The notes under the pieces: generated by a model
Database searches by the model: none
Told to the model about the DNA's origin: nothing
Seen by the model: only the letters and a program-made list of their open reading frames with translations
NCBI RefSeq assembly: GCF_017813335.1
Contig: NZ_JAGIYY010000009.1
Span: 1 to 64,000, forward strand
From: Tianweitania sediminis
GTDB lineage: Bacteria > Pseudomonadota > Alphaproteobacteria > Rhizobiales > Rhizobiaceae
Direction: 5' to 3'
DNA: 64,000 nt
Shown: positions 25,237 through 33,862 of the stretch, piece by piece
Layout of the letters: every line of letters begins with the position of its first letter
Position numbering within the stretch: position 1 is the stretch's first letter
Made by a program: the position numbers and the translations under genes

Positions 25237-26265
25237 ATGTTTGCCTATGTCGCAAAACGGCTCATCGCGATGCCCTTCCTGCTTCTGGGCGTGATCACGG
25301 TCGCCTTTCTTCTGACCCACTTCACGGCTGCCGATCCGCTCACCTCGATCATCGGGGAGCGGCAAATGAACAACCCGCAGGTGGTTCAGGCTGCGCGTGA
25401 ACGCTGGGGGCTCGACCAGTCTCTCCCCGAACAATACGCCATCTATCTTGGCAATCTCGTCACCGGCGATTTCGGAACCTCGTTTCGGACGCGCCAGCCC
25501 GTCGCGCACGACCTTCTCCTGCGCCTGCCGGCGACGCTGGAACTGGTGATCTCCGCGATGCTGCTCGGCACGTTTTTCGGGGTGACACTCGGGGTTCTGG
25601 CGGCCCGCTTCCGCGATGGCATGATCGACAACCTGGCCCGCCTGTTCGCGCTTGTCGGCGCATCGGCGCCGGTGTTCTGGTCGGGACTGGTGGTTCTGTT
25701 TGTGTTTTCGGTGCAGCTCGGCTGGCTGCCCGGACCCGGGCGCATCGACAGTCGTGCTGTGGCTCCGCCCTTTGTCACCGGCTTCTTCACGGTCGATACG
25801 CTGCTTGCAGGAGATTGGGCGGGCTTTCGCAGCGTGCTGCTGCATCTGATCCTGCCCGCTTCTGTTCTCGGGTGGACGGTGACAGGCATCGTTTCCCGCA
25901 TGGTGCGGGCTTCCATGCTCGATGTTCTCAGCCAGGAATACATCCTTGCAGCACGGGCAAAAGGCGCGAGCCCGGTCCGCGTGCTGCTACACCATGCGCT
26001 GCGCAACGCCATGCTGCCAACCCTCACCATCATCGGCTTTTCCTTTGCCTACCTGATCACCGGCGCGGTGTTGACGGAGGCCATCTTTGCCTGGCCCGGC
26101 ATCGGGTCCTATGCCGTGGCGGCTGCGCGCGGCCTCGATCACCCCGCGATCATCGGCGTGACCATCGTCGGCGGAGCGGCGTTTCTGATTTCCAACCTTT
26201 TGACCGATCTTGCCTATGCGTTCGTGGATCCCCGCGTGAAGCTCGGCGGGCGAGCGGGCGCATGA
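25237..26265 (+). CDS. ABC transporter permease, DppB type
   Basis: A 342-residue inner-membrane permease with six predicted helices. The start FAYVAKRLIAMPFLLLGVIT is the conserved first helix of DppB, LVTGDFGTSFRTRQPVAHDL is typical of the periplasmic loop, and the EAA cytoplasmic loop reads YILAARAKGASPVRVLLHHA near residue 240. The stop overlaps the ATG of the next permease (ATGA). It pairs with the DppC-type gene to form the channel. Confidence 0.95.
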   Translation: MFAYVAKRLIAMPFLLLGVITVAFLLTHFTAADPLTSIIGERQMNNPQVVQAARERWGLDQSLPEQYAIYLGNLVTGDFGTSFRTRQPVAHDLLLRLPATLELVISAMLLGTFFGVTLGVLAARFRDGMIDNLARLFALVGASAPVFWSGLVVLFVFSVQLGWLPGPGRIDSRAVAPPFVTGFFTVDTLLAGDWAGFRSVLLHLILPASVLGWTVTGIVSRMVRASMLDVLSQEYILAARAKGASPVRVLLHHALRNAMLPTLTIIGFSFAYLITGAVLTEAIFAWPGIGSYAVAAARGLDHPAIIGVTIVGGAAFLISNLLTDLAYAFVDPRVKLGGRAGA

Positions 26266-27110
26266 GCGTTGTCGTGCCCACGCAAAGGCGATGGCGGTCC
26301 GTGGTTCCGGCCTGGGCCACGCTGCCGCTTGTCGGCGGCGGCGTGATCATCCTGTTGTGGGTGATCATCGGTTTCACGATCCCCTTGTGGGCGCCCTATG
26401 ACCCGGTGAGCCTCGCCGGCATGCGGTTCCAGCCGCCAAGCGCGGAACATTGGCTCGGCACCGATGCGCTCGGCCGCGATGTGTTCACGCGCACGCTTTA
26501 CGGCGTGCGCCATTCGTTTCCGATCGCCGTTGTCGTGATCGGCTGCGCGCTTGTGATCGGCTGCACGGTGGGGGCCATCGCGGGCTATGTCGGCGGTCTC
26601 CTCGACAGCGTGCTGATGCGCCTCGTGGATGTCACCTTGTCGTTTCCGGCCATCCTGCTTGCCATGGCGGTGACGGCATCGCTGGGGCCGGGGCTTGGCA
26701 ACGCCGCCATCGCAATGGTGATCGTGTGGTGGCCGATCTATGCCCGCCTGATGCGCGCGCAGGTGCTTTCCGTGCGAAACCGCGAGCACGTGGAAGCCGC
26801 AGTTGCATCCGGTGCCACCCGTCCCCGCGTTCTGATAAAGCACATCCTGCCCCTGTGCTGGAGCCCCATCATCGTCAACGCCACCATGGATTTTGGGCAG
26901 GTCGTGCTTTTGGCTGCGAGCCTTTCGTTTATCGGTCTCGGCGCCGTGCCGCCAACGCCGGAATGGGGCCAGATGATTTCCGATGGTGCCCTTCAATTCT
27001 ACCGCTGGTGGATCGCACTCGGACCCGGCCTTGCGATCCTGACGGTTGTGCTCGCGTCGAACTTTCTTGGCGACGGGCTGCGCGACTTCCTGGATCCGAG
27101 AGCGAAATGA
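26262..27110 (+). CDS. ABC transporter permease, DppC type
   Basis: A 282-residue permease. The ATG at 26262 is chosen because it overlaps the previous stop (ATGA) and gives the normal DppC length; a longer upstream frame is shadow. LGTDALGRDVFTRTLYGVRH near residue 67 is the DppC hallmark, and the EAA loop is EHVEAAVASGATRPRVLIKH near 178. SLSFIGLGAVPPTPEWGQMI near 225 is the conserved last loop. Six membrane segments are predicted. The stop overlaps the ATPase start. Confidence 0.95.
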   Translation: MSVVVPTQRRWRSVVPAWATLPLVGGGVIILLWVIIGFTIPLWAPYDPVSLAGMRFQPPSAEHWLGTDALGRDVFTRTLYGVRHSFPIAVVVIGCALVIGCTVGAIAGYVGGLLDSVLMRLVDVTLSFPAILLAMAVTASLGPGLGNAAIAMVIVWWPIYARLMRAQVLSVRNREHVEAAVASGATRPRVLIKHILPLCWSPIIVNATMDFGQVVLLAASLSFIGLGAVPPTPEWGQMISDGALQFYRWWIALGPGLAILTVVLASNFLGDGLRDFLDPRAK

Positions 27111-28108
27111 CAGCACCGCTGCTCCAGATCGAAGACCTGACCGTCTCCTTCGGAAACCGCTCCGGTGCCGCGTTCCAAGCGGTGAGTGGCGTCGACCTCA
27201 CCGTGCGGGCGGGCGAAGTTCAGGGCATCGTGGGCGAGTCCGGTTCCGGCAAAAGCGTCACCATGCTGGCCGTGATGCAACTCCTTTCGCCAAGCGCGGC
27301 CATTGCCGGATCCATCAAGCTCGACGGCCAGGAACTCACCGGGCTGTCCGATCGGCAGATGCGAAAGATCCGCGGCGCGCGCATCGGCTACATCTTTCAG
27401 GACCCCATGACTGCGCTGAACCCGCTCCTGACGGTAGGGCAGCAGATCTCGGAAGCGGTGCGCATCCACAAGCCGGAGGCTAGCCGAAGCGAGGCGAAAC
27501 AGCGCGCCGTGGAGCTTTTGCGCCTAGTGGCGATCCCGATGCCCGAAAAGCGCGCCGAGCAATATCCGCATGAGTTTTCGGGCGGCATGCGACAGCGCGC
27601 GGTGATCGCCATGGCGATGGCGAACGAGCCCGACCTCCTGATCGCAGACGAGCCGACAACCGCCCTGGACGTCACCATTCAGGCGCAGATCATGGAACTG
27701 CTCGACCGCCTTCGGCGGGAAAAGGGAGTGGGCATCGTCCTTGTCACCCATGATCTCGGCGTGGTCGCCGGTGTCGCGAAGAGCCTGTCCATCATGTATG
27801 CCGGCCGGATCGTGGAGCGAGGGCTGGTGGACGACGTGTTCGCCGCCCCCCATCACCCCTACACACGAGGTCTTCTCGACAGCCTGCCGCAGATGGATCA
27901 ACGGGTCGAGCGCCTGCGCGCAATTGCCGGCGCGCCGCCGCCGATCAGCGCACGGCCATCCGGCTGCGCCTTTCATCCCCGCTGTTCCTATGCGATCGAG
28001 CGGTGTCTTGTGGAACGACCACCCCTACGCCCTGTGGGGCCGGTGGAGGCTGCCTGCCATCGGGCGGAGCATGTTGCCGCCGAAAGCCGTGCGAGGCAGG
28101 ATGCCTGA
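27107..28108 (+). CDS. ABC transporter ATP-binding protein, DppD type
   Basis: A 333-residue ATPase starting at the ATG overlapping the DppC stop. Walker A is GESGSGKSV near residue 45, the signature is [14 protein letters not shown] near 155, and Walker B is [12 protein letters not shown] near 178. The C-terminal oligopeptide/dipeptide domain has [13 protein letters not shown] and a CxxRC-like cysteine set ([15 protein letters not shown]), known in related subunits to bind an iron-sulfur cluster. It works as a heterodimer with the next gene product, whose start lies eight bases before this stop. Confidence 0.95.
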   Translation: MTAPLLQIEDLTVSFGNRSGAAFQAVSGVDLTVRAGEVQGIVGESGSGKSVTMLAVMQLLSPSAAIAGSIKLDGQELTGLSDRQMRKIRGARIGYIFQDPMTALNPLLTVGQQISEAVRIHKPEASRSEAKQRAVELLRLVAIPMPEKRAEQYPHEFSGGMRQRAVIAMAMANEPDLLIADEPTTALDVTIQAQIMELLDRLRREKGVGIVLVTHDLGVVAGVAKSLSIMYAGRIVERGLVDDVFAAPHHPYTRGLLDSLPQMDQRVERLRAIAGAPPPISARPSGCAFHPRCSYAIERCLVERPPLRPVGPVEAACHRAEHVAAESRARQDA

Positions 28109-29102
28109 CGCCACCGTGGAGCCGCAGCCCCGTCCGCTCCTATCCGTCCGGAAGCTTGTGAAGGAGTTTCCGATATCCGGAGGATGGTTCCACGCGTCGT
28201 CCGGCGCCGTGCGCGCCTTGTCAGAGGTCAGCTTCGACATCGGGCATGGTGAAACCCTCGGCCTTGTAGGCGAGTCCGGCTGTGGAAAATCCACCCTCGC
28301 GCGCTGCATCGCCCGCTTGCTGCAACCGACCTCCGGTGAGATCGTTTTCGACGGGATCGACCTTGCTCCGCTTGGGCACAAGGACATGCGTGCGCTGCGC
28401 AAGCGGATCCAGTTCGTGTTCCAGGACCCGCACGCCTCGCTTCATCCGCGCATGAAAACCGGCGACATCATCGCCGAACCGTTGCGCATGGAAGGCGGCT
28501 CCAAGGAGAGCAAGCGCCAGCGCGTGGCAGAGCTCCTCGACCTGGTGAAGCTCGACCCGGGTCATGCCAATCGCTATCCGCATGAGTTTTCCGGCGGTCA
28601 AAGACAACGCATCGGCATCGCACGGGCGTTGGCGCTGCAACCGGAGCTGATCATCCTTGATGAGCCTGTGTCTGCCCTGGACGTTTCCATCCAAGCCGGC
28701 GTGCTCAATCTCCTGAAGGACCTTCAGGACCAGTTTCGCTTGTCGTATCTCTTTATCGCGCACGACCTTTCGGTTGTGCATCACCTCTGCGATCGCATCG
28801 CGGTGATGTATCTCGGCAAGATCGTGGAGATCGGCGAACGCGACCGCTTGTATGCGGCGCCGAGCCACCCCTACACGAACGCGCTGCTGTCAGCCGTTCC
28901 TCTGGCTGATCCCCAAAAGGAGCGCGCGCGCCAGCGCGTCGTGTTGCAAGGCGACGCGCCGAGCCCCAGCAATCCGCCTTCGGGCTGCCGTTTTCGTACC
29001 CGCTGCCCACGGGCGCAGCCGCTTTGCGCGGAAAAAGAGCCGCCGCTCGAGGGCAAGGCAGGCGGCACAAGGGCGGCTTGCCACTTCCCGCTGACCGGCT
29101 AG
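28101..29102 (+). CDS. ABC transporter ATP-binding protein, DppF type
   Basis: A 333-residue ATPase, the second of the pair. Walker A is [18 protein letters not shown] near residue 60, the signature [17 protein letters not shown] near 160, and Walker [13 protein letters not shown] near 180. The C-terminal domain has [17 protein letters not shown] and [15 protein letters not shown], again with the cysteine set. It overlaps the end of the DppD-type gene and is the last gene of the operon that starts at 20395. It converges on the TetR gene at 29123-29848. Confidence 0.95.
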   Translation: MPDATVEPQPRPLLSVRKLVKEFPISGGWFHASSGAVRALSEVSFDIGHGETLGLVGESGCGKSTLARCIARLLQPTSGEIVFDGIDLAPLGHKDMRALRKRIQFVFQDPHASLHPRMKTGDIIAEPLRMEGGSKESKRQRVAELLDLVKLDPGHANRYPHEFSGGQRQRIGIARALALQPELIILDEPVSALDVSIQAGVLNLLKDLQDQFRLSYLFIAHDLSVVHHLCDRIAVMYLGKIVEIGERDRLYAAPSHPYTNALLSAVPLADPQKERARQRVVLQGDAPSPSNPPSGCRFRTRCPRAQPLCAEKEPPLEGKAGGTRAACHFPLTG

Positions 29103-29122
29103 TGGCGACCGTTACCTGAGCC

Positions 29123-29848
29123 TCATGTTTCGCGCGCAAACGGGTTGCTCGCCATCTGTTCCAACGGAATGTAGAGCCGATCGATCGCCTTTTGCGTGAG
29201 CGGCTTGCGCGGCAGGAACTCAGGCAGGAAGCGGCGCAGGTAATCGATCGCGCCGGCTGTCGCTTCCTTGCGGAAATCTTCCGTTATGAAGCCGTGGCGG
29301 CCATATGACAGCGCCCAGATCCCGTCCATGCTGGCGCCGGCGATTTCCAGCCGATCCACGAAGTCGGGGATGTGCGGCATGTAGAAATAGGCCTCGAACA
29401 GGCGCTCTCGGCTGCGCGCGATCCGTGCATTGCCGGAAAGATCCGCATTGCGCACGGCGACGCTCACGCCGGCTCCAAGAAAAAGGCGCAGTGCTGCGGG
29501 ACGGCTGTTCTGGAAGGCCGCGGCGCGCGCGTGCTTCATATGCAGCATGTCCTGCCAGCTTTGCGGTTCCGGATCCGCCAGCGGCTCGATGGAAAGCCGG
29601 TAGATCTCTTCGTTGAAGCGCAAGGCAAGGGCGACGAAGGCGGCGTTACGGTTGGGAAAGAAGTGATAAACCGACGCGAGCGGAATGCCGGCTGCTTCGG
29701 CGATCTGGGCGAGGCTGATGTCCTCGTCGCTGTTTTCCGCCAGAAGCTGTTCCGTGGCATCTAGCAGGGTGTTGTACCGCTCGAGGCCCCGCCGCCGCAT
29801 CTGGCGCGAAGGAAGAAGATCTGTTCGGGGCGCCGTTGCTTCCGTCAA
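29123..29848 (-). CDS. TetR family transcriptional regulator
   Basis: A 241-residue regulator if it starts at TTG 29848, which sits about ten bases after AAAAGGA and 20 bases after the kinase stop; an ATG at 29800 gives 225 residues but has no ribosome site. The helix-turn-helix is RYNTLLDATEQLLAENSDED followed by ISLAQIAEAAGIPLASVYHF at about residues 25-65. The effector domain behind it shows no assigned specificity. Being the second gene of the kinase unit, it probably controls that unit and the divergent aldolase/dehydrogenase genes. An N-terminally extended frame to 30289 is antisense shadow. Confidence 0.88.
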   Translation of the reverse strand: MTEATAPRTDLLPSRQMRRRGLERYNTLLDATEQLLAENSDEDISLAQIAEAAGIPLASVYHFFPNRNAAFVALALRFNEEIYRLSIEPLADPEPQSWQDMLHMKHARAAAFQNSRPAALRLFLGAGVSVAVRNADLSGNARIARSRERLFEAYFYMPHIPDFVDRLEIAGASMDGIWALSYGRHGFITEDFRKEATAGAIDYLRRFLPEFLPRKPLTQKAIDRLYIPLEQMASNPFARET

Positions 29849-29867
29849 AACGCGCAGGGTTCCTTTT

Positions 29868-31130
29868 CTAAGCGTTAGATCCGCCGGCCATTGCCTCAAC
29901 AGCGCGCAGCAGGATGTCGTCCGAGCCGAGTTTACCGGGTTTGAGGTAGAGCGATAGGGGCAGCGGCGTTTCGGCAATACAGAAGCCAGTGCCCAGGGCG
30001 GACTCCGGCAAGGCACGGACGCGGCTGATGCCAAGGGCTTCCACCACGGCACCGGAGGTTTCGCCGCCCGCAACAGCCAAGCGGCGGACGCCACGCTCCA
30101 CGAGGCCCTTGGCGATCCTGGCAAGCAGCCTTTCCGCCTTTTTCGCGGCCGCCACGGAGCCCAAGGCAAGCTGCGCCTCGTCGACGCGGACCTGTTCTGT
30201 GGCCGTGGTGATCGCCAGAGGCTGGGCCCCGATATGGAGGTCGGCCCACCGCAGCGCGTTTGAGACCAATGCGTCTTCTGGGCGTTCATCGAGGATGTCG
30301 ATGGTAAGAACCGGATGATGCTGGTGGAAAGCGGCTAGTTGCGCCAGGGCAACCGGCCCGACGCTTCCCACCAGTACGGCTGCCGGTCCGGTGGCCTCAA
30401 CAGGAGCGGAGATCCCAGCGCCATCAGCCCCTTTTGCGCAAGCCTTGGCCAAAGCGATGATGTGCGCGTCGCTGCCGATTGTGGTGCGGTCGCGGCTGGC
30501 GATCTGCGCCCCAACCGCGGCATCCGTGTCGTCGGAACAATCCATCATGATGTAGTCGAAGCCTTCGGCAGCCAGTTCTGCCAGGTGTGCGTCAGCGGGA
30601 CCCTGGCCGGCATGCAAGGCGCTGTGCGGCAACAACCCGACGCGTGCTCGCGTTTGGCGCGACAGAGTCCGCACGAGATCAGGATCACTCATGGGGGTAA
30701 GCGGATCGAACCGCTTGATCGATTCCGACACCAGCCTTGCTCTGTAAAACAGATAGCCCTGGTGCACGGTGGTTCCGAAACGCGGGAAACCGGCGCTCAA
30801 CAGAAGCGGCCTTTGGCGATAGCGGCGGGCCAGAAGATCAGCAACAGGGCCGATATTGCCATCATCGGTGGAATCGAAGCTGGCGCAGACCTTATAGGCG
30901 ATCCGGGTGCAGCCGGCAGCATCGAACCGCTCCGCGATCGCTTCCACGTCGGCAACCGCTTCCGTCGCCGGGGCCAACCGCGTGCGCGTCCCCACCACGA
31001 AGACTTCGCAGGGTTCGAGCGACGCCACTTCCGCGCTGTCAAACAACACAGGGCACCGAATGCCGGCCCCTTCGATGTAGCCGGCAATCATCAGCCCGCC
31101 TGTGAAATCATCCGCAATGATCCCGAGCAT
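29868..31130 (-). CDS. Four-carbon acid sugar kinase family protein (OtnK-like, DUF1537)
   Basis: A 420-residue ATP-dependent kinase from ATG 31130; an upstream in-frame ATG at 31178 precedes the conserved start LGIIADDFTGG and is rejected. The N-terminal substrate domain runs to about residue 230, with YKVCASFDSTDDGNIGPVAD and FPRFGTTVHQGYLFY. The C-terminal nucleotide domain has GLVERGVRRLAVAGGETSGA and ALGTGFCIAETPLPLSLYLK. Characterised relatives phosphorylate 3-oxo-tetronates or other short acid sugars. With the divergent class II aldolase it forms the typical kinase/decarboxylase pair. The substrate here may differ, since no tetronate dehydrogenase of the usual family is nearby. Confidence 0.9.
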   Translation of the reverse strand: MLGIIADDFTGGLMIAGYIEGAGIRCPVLFDSAEVASLEPCEVFVVGTRTRLAPATEAVADVEAIAERFDAAGCTRIAYKVCASFDSTDDGNIGPVADLLARRYRQRPLLLSAGFPRFGTTVHQGYLFYRARLVSESIKRFDPLTPMSDPDLVRTLSRQTRARVGLLPHSALHAGQGPADAHLAELAAEGFDYIMMDCSDDTDAAVGAQIASRDRTTIGSDAHIIALAKACAKGADGAGISAPVEATGPAAVLVGSVGPVALAQLAAFHQHHPVLTIDILDERPEDALVSNALRWADLHIGAQPLAITTATEQVRVDEAQLALGSVAAAKKAERLLARIAKGLVERGVRRLAVAGGETSGAVVEALGISRVRALPESALGTGFCIAETPLPLSLYLKPGKLGSDDILLRAVEAMAGGSNA

Positions 31131-31263
31131 ATGCCCACCCAAAGATGACAATCTTTTCGACCTTCCTGACATAAGCACGGGAAGTTTTACAGAGATATCC
31201 CACCGATCCGTTGAGGTTTCTCGAAGTTTCGACTAGCTTTGGAGAAATAGAGGGGGGTGGACC

Positions 31264-31911
31264 ATGGATGAGCAGCAGGCGCGGGAGCGGATCGTGGAGG
31301 CCGTCCTTTTCCTTGAAGAAAAGGGGCTCAACCACGGCAGCGCCGGCAATGTCAGTCTCCGCCTCGGTGACCATCTGCTGATCACGCCCACAGGCGGCCG
31401 CGGCAGCTGGCTGAAGCCAAAGGATATCGTCCGTTTATCGCTGGACGGAACCGTGCAGGGCGATGGCATCCCGTCAAGCGAATGGCGGTTCCATACCGGG
31501 ATCCTCGGTCGTCGCCCCGAAGCACAAGCGGTGGTGCACACTCATGCGGACTGCTGCGTGGCGCTCAGCTGTTTGCGCAAGCCGATCCCGGCCTTTCATT
31601 ACATGGTGGCGAGTTTCGGCGGCAACGCCATCCCTGTTTCGCGCTATGAGCCGTTCGGGTCCAAGGCCCTCGCGGAGGCAGCTGTGGAAGCGATCGAAGG
31701 ACACTATGCGTGTCTGCTCGCCAATCACGGCATGATCGTCACGGGTCGCAGCCTGCAGCATGCGCTTGATCTGACGGTGAAGCTGGAGACCCTCGCGCGG
31801 CAATACATCCTGGCCTGCCAGGCGGGTGACCCGGTGATGCTGAGCGACGAAGACATGGTTGAAGTGCACCGCCGCTATGGCAACTACGGCACCGCCGCCA
31901 TGCCGGAGTGA
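31264..31911 (+). CDS. Class II aldolase/adducin family protein (OtnC-like decarboxylase)
   Basis: A 215-residue zinc enzyme from ATG 31264, preceded by a G-rich AGGGGGG. NHGSAGNVSLRLGDHLLITP is the phosphate-binding opening, SEWRFHTGILGRRPEAQAVV follows, and HTHADCC near residue 93 supplies two zinc histidines. ACLLANHGMIVTG near 155 supplies the third. Family members either cleave aldol bonds or, as OtnC, decarboxylate 3-oxo-tetronate 4-phosphate to dihydroxyacetone phosphate. The neighbouring OtnK-like kinase favours the decarboxylase role. It is divergent from the kinase and three bases from the dehydrogenase-like gene. Confidence 0.9.
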   Translation: MDEQQARERIVEAVLFLEEKGLNHGSAGNVSLRLGDHLLITPTGGRGSWLKPKDIVRLSLDGTVQGDGIPSSEWRFHTGILGRRPEAQAVVHTHADCCVALSCLRKPIPAFHYMVASFGGNAIPVSRYEPFGSKALAEAAVEAIEGHYACLLANHGMIVTGRSLQHALDLTVKLETLARQYILACQAGDPVMLSDEDMVEVHRRYGNYGTAAMPE

Positions 31912-31914
31912 TCG

Positions 31915-32718
31915 ATGCGGATCACCGGCAAAACCCGTATCATGTTCATCCTGGCGGATGCGGTTGATCATATTGTCGGCTCGCATGTGCTGAACGAGGC
32001 GTTCGCGGCCATGGAGCTCGACGTGGCGGTTTCGCCTTTGTCGGTTGCGCCGGAGGATCTGCCGCGCAGCCTCGAGATGATCCGCAGCCTGCGCAACGTC
32101 GCAGGCTTCGGTGTCACCATCCCGCATAAGATGTCAGTTGTTCCCCTGGTCAATCACCTGACGGACGCAGCCCGCGCGATTGGGGCCGTGAACTTCGTGC
32201 GCCGCGAGGCGGATGGGAGTTTGACCGGGCATAACATCGATGGTGAGGGATTTCTGGCTGGTCTCGCAGTTCATGGCGTCACACCCGTGGGTGCGCGGGT
32301 GCTGCAAGCTGGGGCAGGCGGGGTCGGGCGGGCCATCGCCTTTGCGTTGGCCGACGCCGGCGTGGCGTCGATCCATCTTCTCAACCGCGACGAGACGAAG
32401 GCTCGAGATCTGGTGGAGGCCGTCGCTCGCCAGGCGCCGCAGATCGAGATCGCCGCCGTCGCGGATCGCGATGCGCTGCAGAACACGCGCTTCGATCTCA
32501 TCATCAACGCGACTTCCGTGGGCATGCATGCCGACGATCCGTTGCCGCTTCCGCCGACTTGGATCGGCTCTGGCTCGGTGGTGGCCGAGGTCATCATGAA
32601 GCCGGCAATCACATCGCTCCTCCACGAGGCGGAGCGGCGTGGCGCGAGGGTCGTGCCCGGGTTGGCCATGATGCAACCGCAGCCGCGCCTTGTCGCGCGC
32701 TTCCTCGGCCTGACCTGA
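31915..32718 (+). CDS. Shikimate dehydrogenase-like oxidoreductase (AroE paralogue)
   Basis: A 267-residue NAD(P)-dependent enzyme. The substrate domain has VAGFGVTIPHKMSVVPLV with the catalytic Lys near residue 72, and LTGHNIDGEGFLAGL with the catalytic Asp near 107. The Rossmann loop is QAGAGGVGRAIAFALADAG near 131, then INATSVGMHADDPLP near 198. The N-terminus departs from AroE: instead of the Ser/Thr-rich shikimate-binding SxSP loop it reads MFILADAVDHIVGSHVLNEA. The protein is therefore more likely a catabolic paralogue oxidising a hydroxy acid for the adjacent decarboxylase than a second AroE. It ends at a strong terminator. Confidence 0.88.
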   Translation: MRITGKTRIMFILADAVDHIVGSHVLNEAFAAMELDVAVSPLSVAPEDLPRSLEMIRSLRNVAGFGVTIPHKMSVVPLVNHLTDAARAIGAVNFVRREADGSLTGHNIDGEGFLAGLAVHGVTPVGARVLQAGAGGVGRAIAFALADAGVASIHLLNRDETKARDLVEAVARQAPQIEIAAVADRDALQNTRFDLIINATSVGMHADDPLPLPPTWIGSGSVVAEVIMKPAITSLLHEAERRGARVVPGLAMMQPQPRLVARFLGLT

Positions 32719-32728
32719 AACAGCAACT

Positions 32729-32755
32729 AAAAAGGCCGGCTGAGCCGGCCTTTTT
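32729..32755. terminator. Bidirectional rho-independent terminator
   Basis: AAAAAGGCCGGC-TGA-GCCGGCCTTTTT is a perfect 12-base inverted repeat with a 3-base loop, with an A run on one side and a T run on the other. It can terminate both the aldolase/dehydrogenase operon and the convergent polyamine-type ABC operon. Confidence 0.93.
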
Positions 32756-32774
32756 ACGAGCGGAAAGCCGGGGA

Positions 32775-33824
32775 TTACTGGGCGAGCCAGGCAGTCCAGC
32801 GCTCGCGCAGGGCCGCACGGTTGGCGCCAATCCACTCGAAGTCCGGGTCCACCAGGACCTCGTAGTTCGCGGGGTAGGTGGCATACAGCTTCTGTTCTTC
32901 TTCAGGCAGCTTCTGGAGGCCCGCCGAAGAGGACGTCGCGTAGCCGACCGTCTGGATGAAGGGCGGGTGCCCTTCTGAGTTGCCATAAAAGAAGTCGATG
33001 TATTTCAGCGCCCCTTCCGAGTTCGGCGCATCCTTCAGGATGGACATGTAGCCGGTATCGCGAATGGCGCCCTCCCAGGCCATCCCAAGCGGCGCGCCAT
33101 CCTTGATGGTTGCCAGTGAACGGCCGGAATAGGACATCGCCATCACGACTTCCTTGTCGCGCATGATCTGCTGCACCTGGTTGCCCGTTTTCCACCAGAC
33201 GGCGACATGCGGCCGGATCTCGTCGAGCTTCTTGTAAGCGCGGTCGAGATCCATCGGGAACAGGTCTTCGCGGGCGACGCCATCGGCGAGAAGCGCCACG
33301 GCCGGCACCCACCAGTCGCGGTCACCCGTATCCGGCAGGCCACGCGGTCCGGGGAACTCTTGCACGTTCCAGAAATCGGCCCAGTTCTTCGGCTCTTTCC
33401 CGCCAAAGGCTTCCTTGTTGTAGGTCAGAACCATGCCGCCGGTGGTCCGCGCCACGCCCTTGTCCGTGCAGGCACCTTCCAAGGCGAACTTCTGGACGTT
33501 TTCCAGCTCTGCGCAGGGGATGGTGAGAAGGATATCAGCCTTTTCGATGAGGTCGGGGCCGGTTGCCGTCACGATGTCGAACTCGACATTGCCGCTGCGC
33601 ACCATGCCTTCCGCGCGTGCCCATTGATCGGGGACTTCGATGTCAAAGGGAATGACTTCCGTTCCGGTCGCCTCCTGGAAAGGCTTGTACATGTGTTCCT
33701 CAAGCGTGTTGCGCATGAGGCCACCGGTTGTGGCAATGACGATCTCGTCGGCCACGGCCTGCGAGGCGGTGGTGGCAAGCAACGCCGCTGCGAGCAAGCT
33801 TCCGAAGTGCTTCCTGTTTTTCAT
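32775..33824 (-). CDS. ABC transporter substrate-binding protein, spermidine/putrescine (PotD) family
   Basis: A 349-residue periplasmic protein from ATG 33824, with AAAGGAGG seven bases upstream. The signal peptide is KHFGSLLAAALLATTASQAV with cleavage after AVA, about residue 26. The mature part starts DEIVIATTGGLMRNTLEEH and continues with VIPFDIEVPDQWARAEGMVR and GMVLTYNKEAFGGKEPKNWA, family traits of polyamine-type binding proteins. Substrates in this family include polyamines, opines, aminophosphonates and choline-like amines, so the ligand is open. Transcription comes from the PotA-type gene at 36635. Confidence 0.92.
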   Translation of the reverse strand: MKNRKHFGSLLAAALLATTASQAVADEIVIATTGGLMRNTLEEHMYKPFQEATGTEVIPFDIEVPDQWARAEGMVRSGNVEFDIVTATGPDLIEKADILLTIPCAELENVQKFALEGACTDKGVARTTGGMVLTYNKEAFGGKEPKNWADFWNVQEFPGPRGLPDTGDRDWWVPAVALLADGVAREDLFPMDLDRAYKKLDEIRPHVAVWWKTGNQVQQIMRDKEVVMAMSYSGRSLATIKDGAPLGMAWEGAIRDTGYMSILKDAPNSEGALKYIDFFYGNSEGHPPFIQTVGYATSSSAGLQKLPEEEQKLYATYPANYEVLVDPDFEWIGANRAALRERWTAWLAQ

Positions 33825-33862
33825 GTTCAGCCTCCTTTGCTGAGTTCCCTTATGGTTCAGGA

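Noticed and set aside
25815-26261. N-terminal extension of the DppC-type permease
   Set aside because: It overlaps the DppB-type gene in another frame; the ATGA overlap at 26262 gives the normal start and length.
29849-30289. N-terminal extension of the TetR gene to 30289
   Set aside because: The extra 147 codons lie inside the kinase gene in another frame; the AAAAGGA-TTG start at 29848 explains the gene without them.
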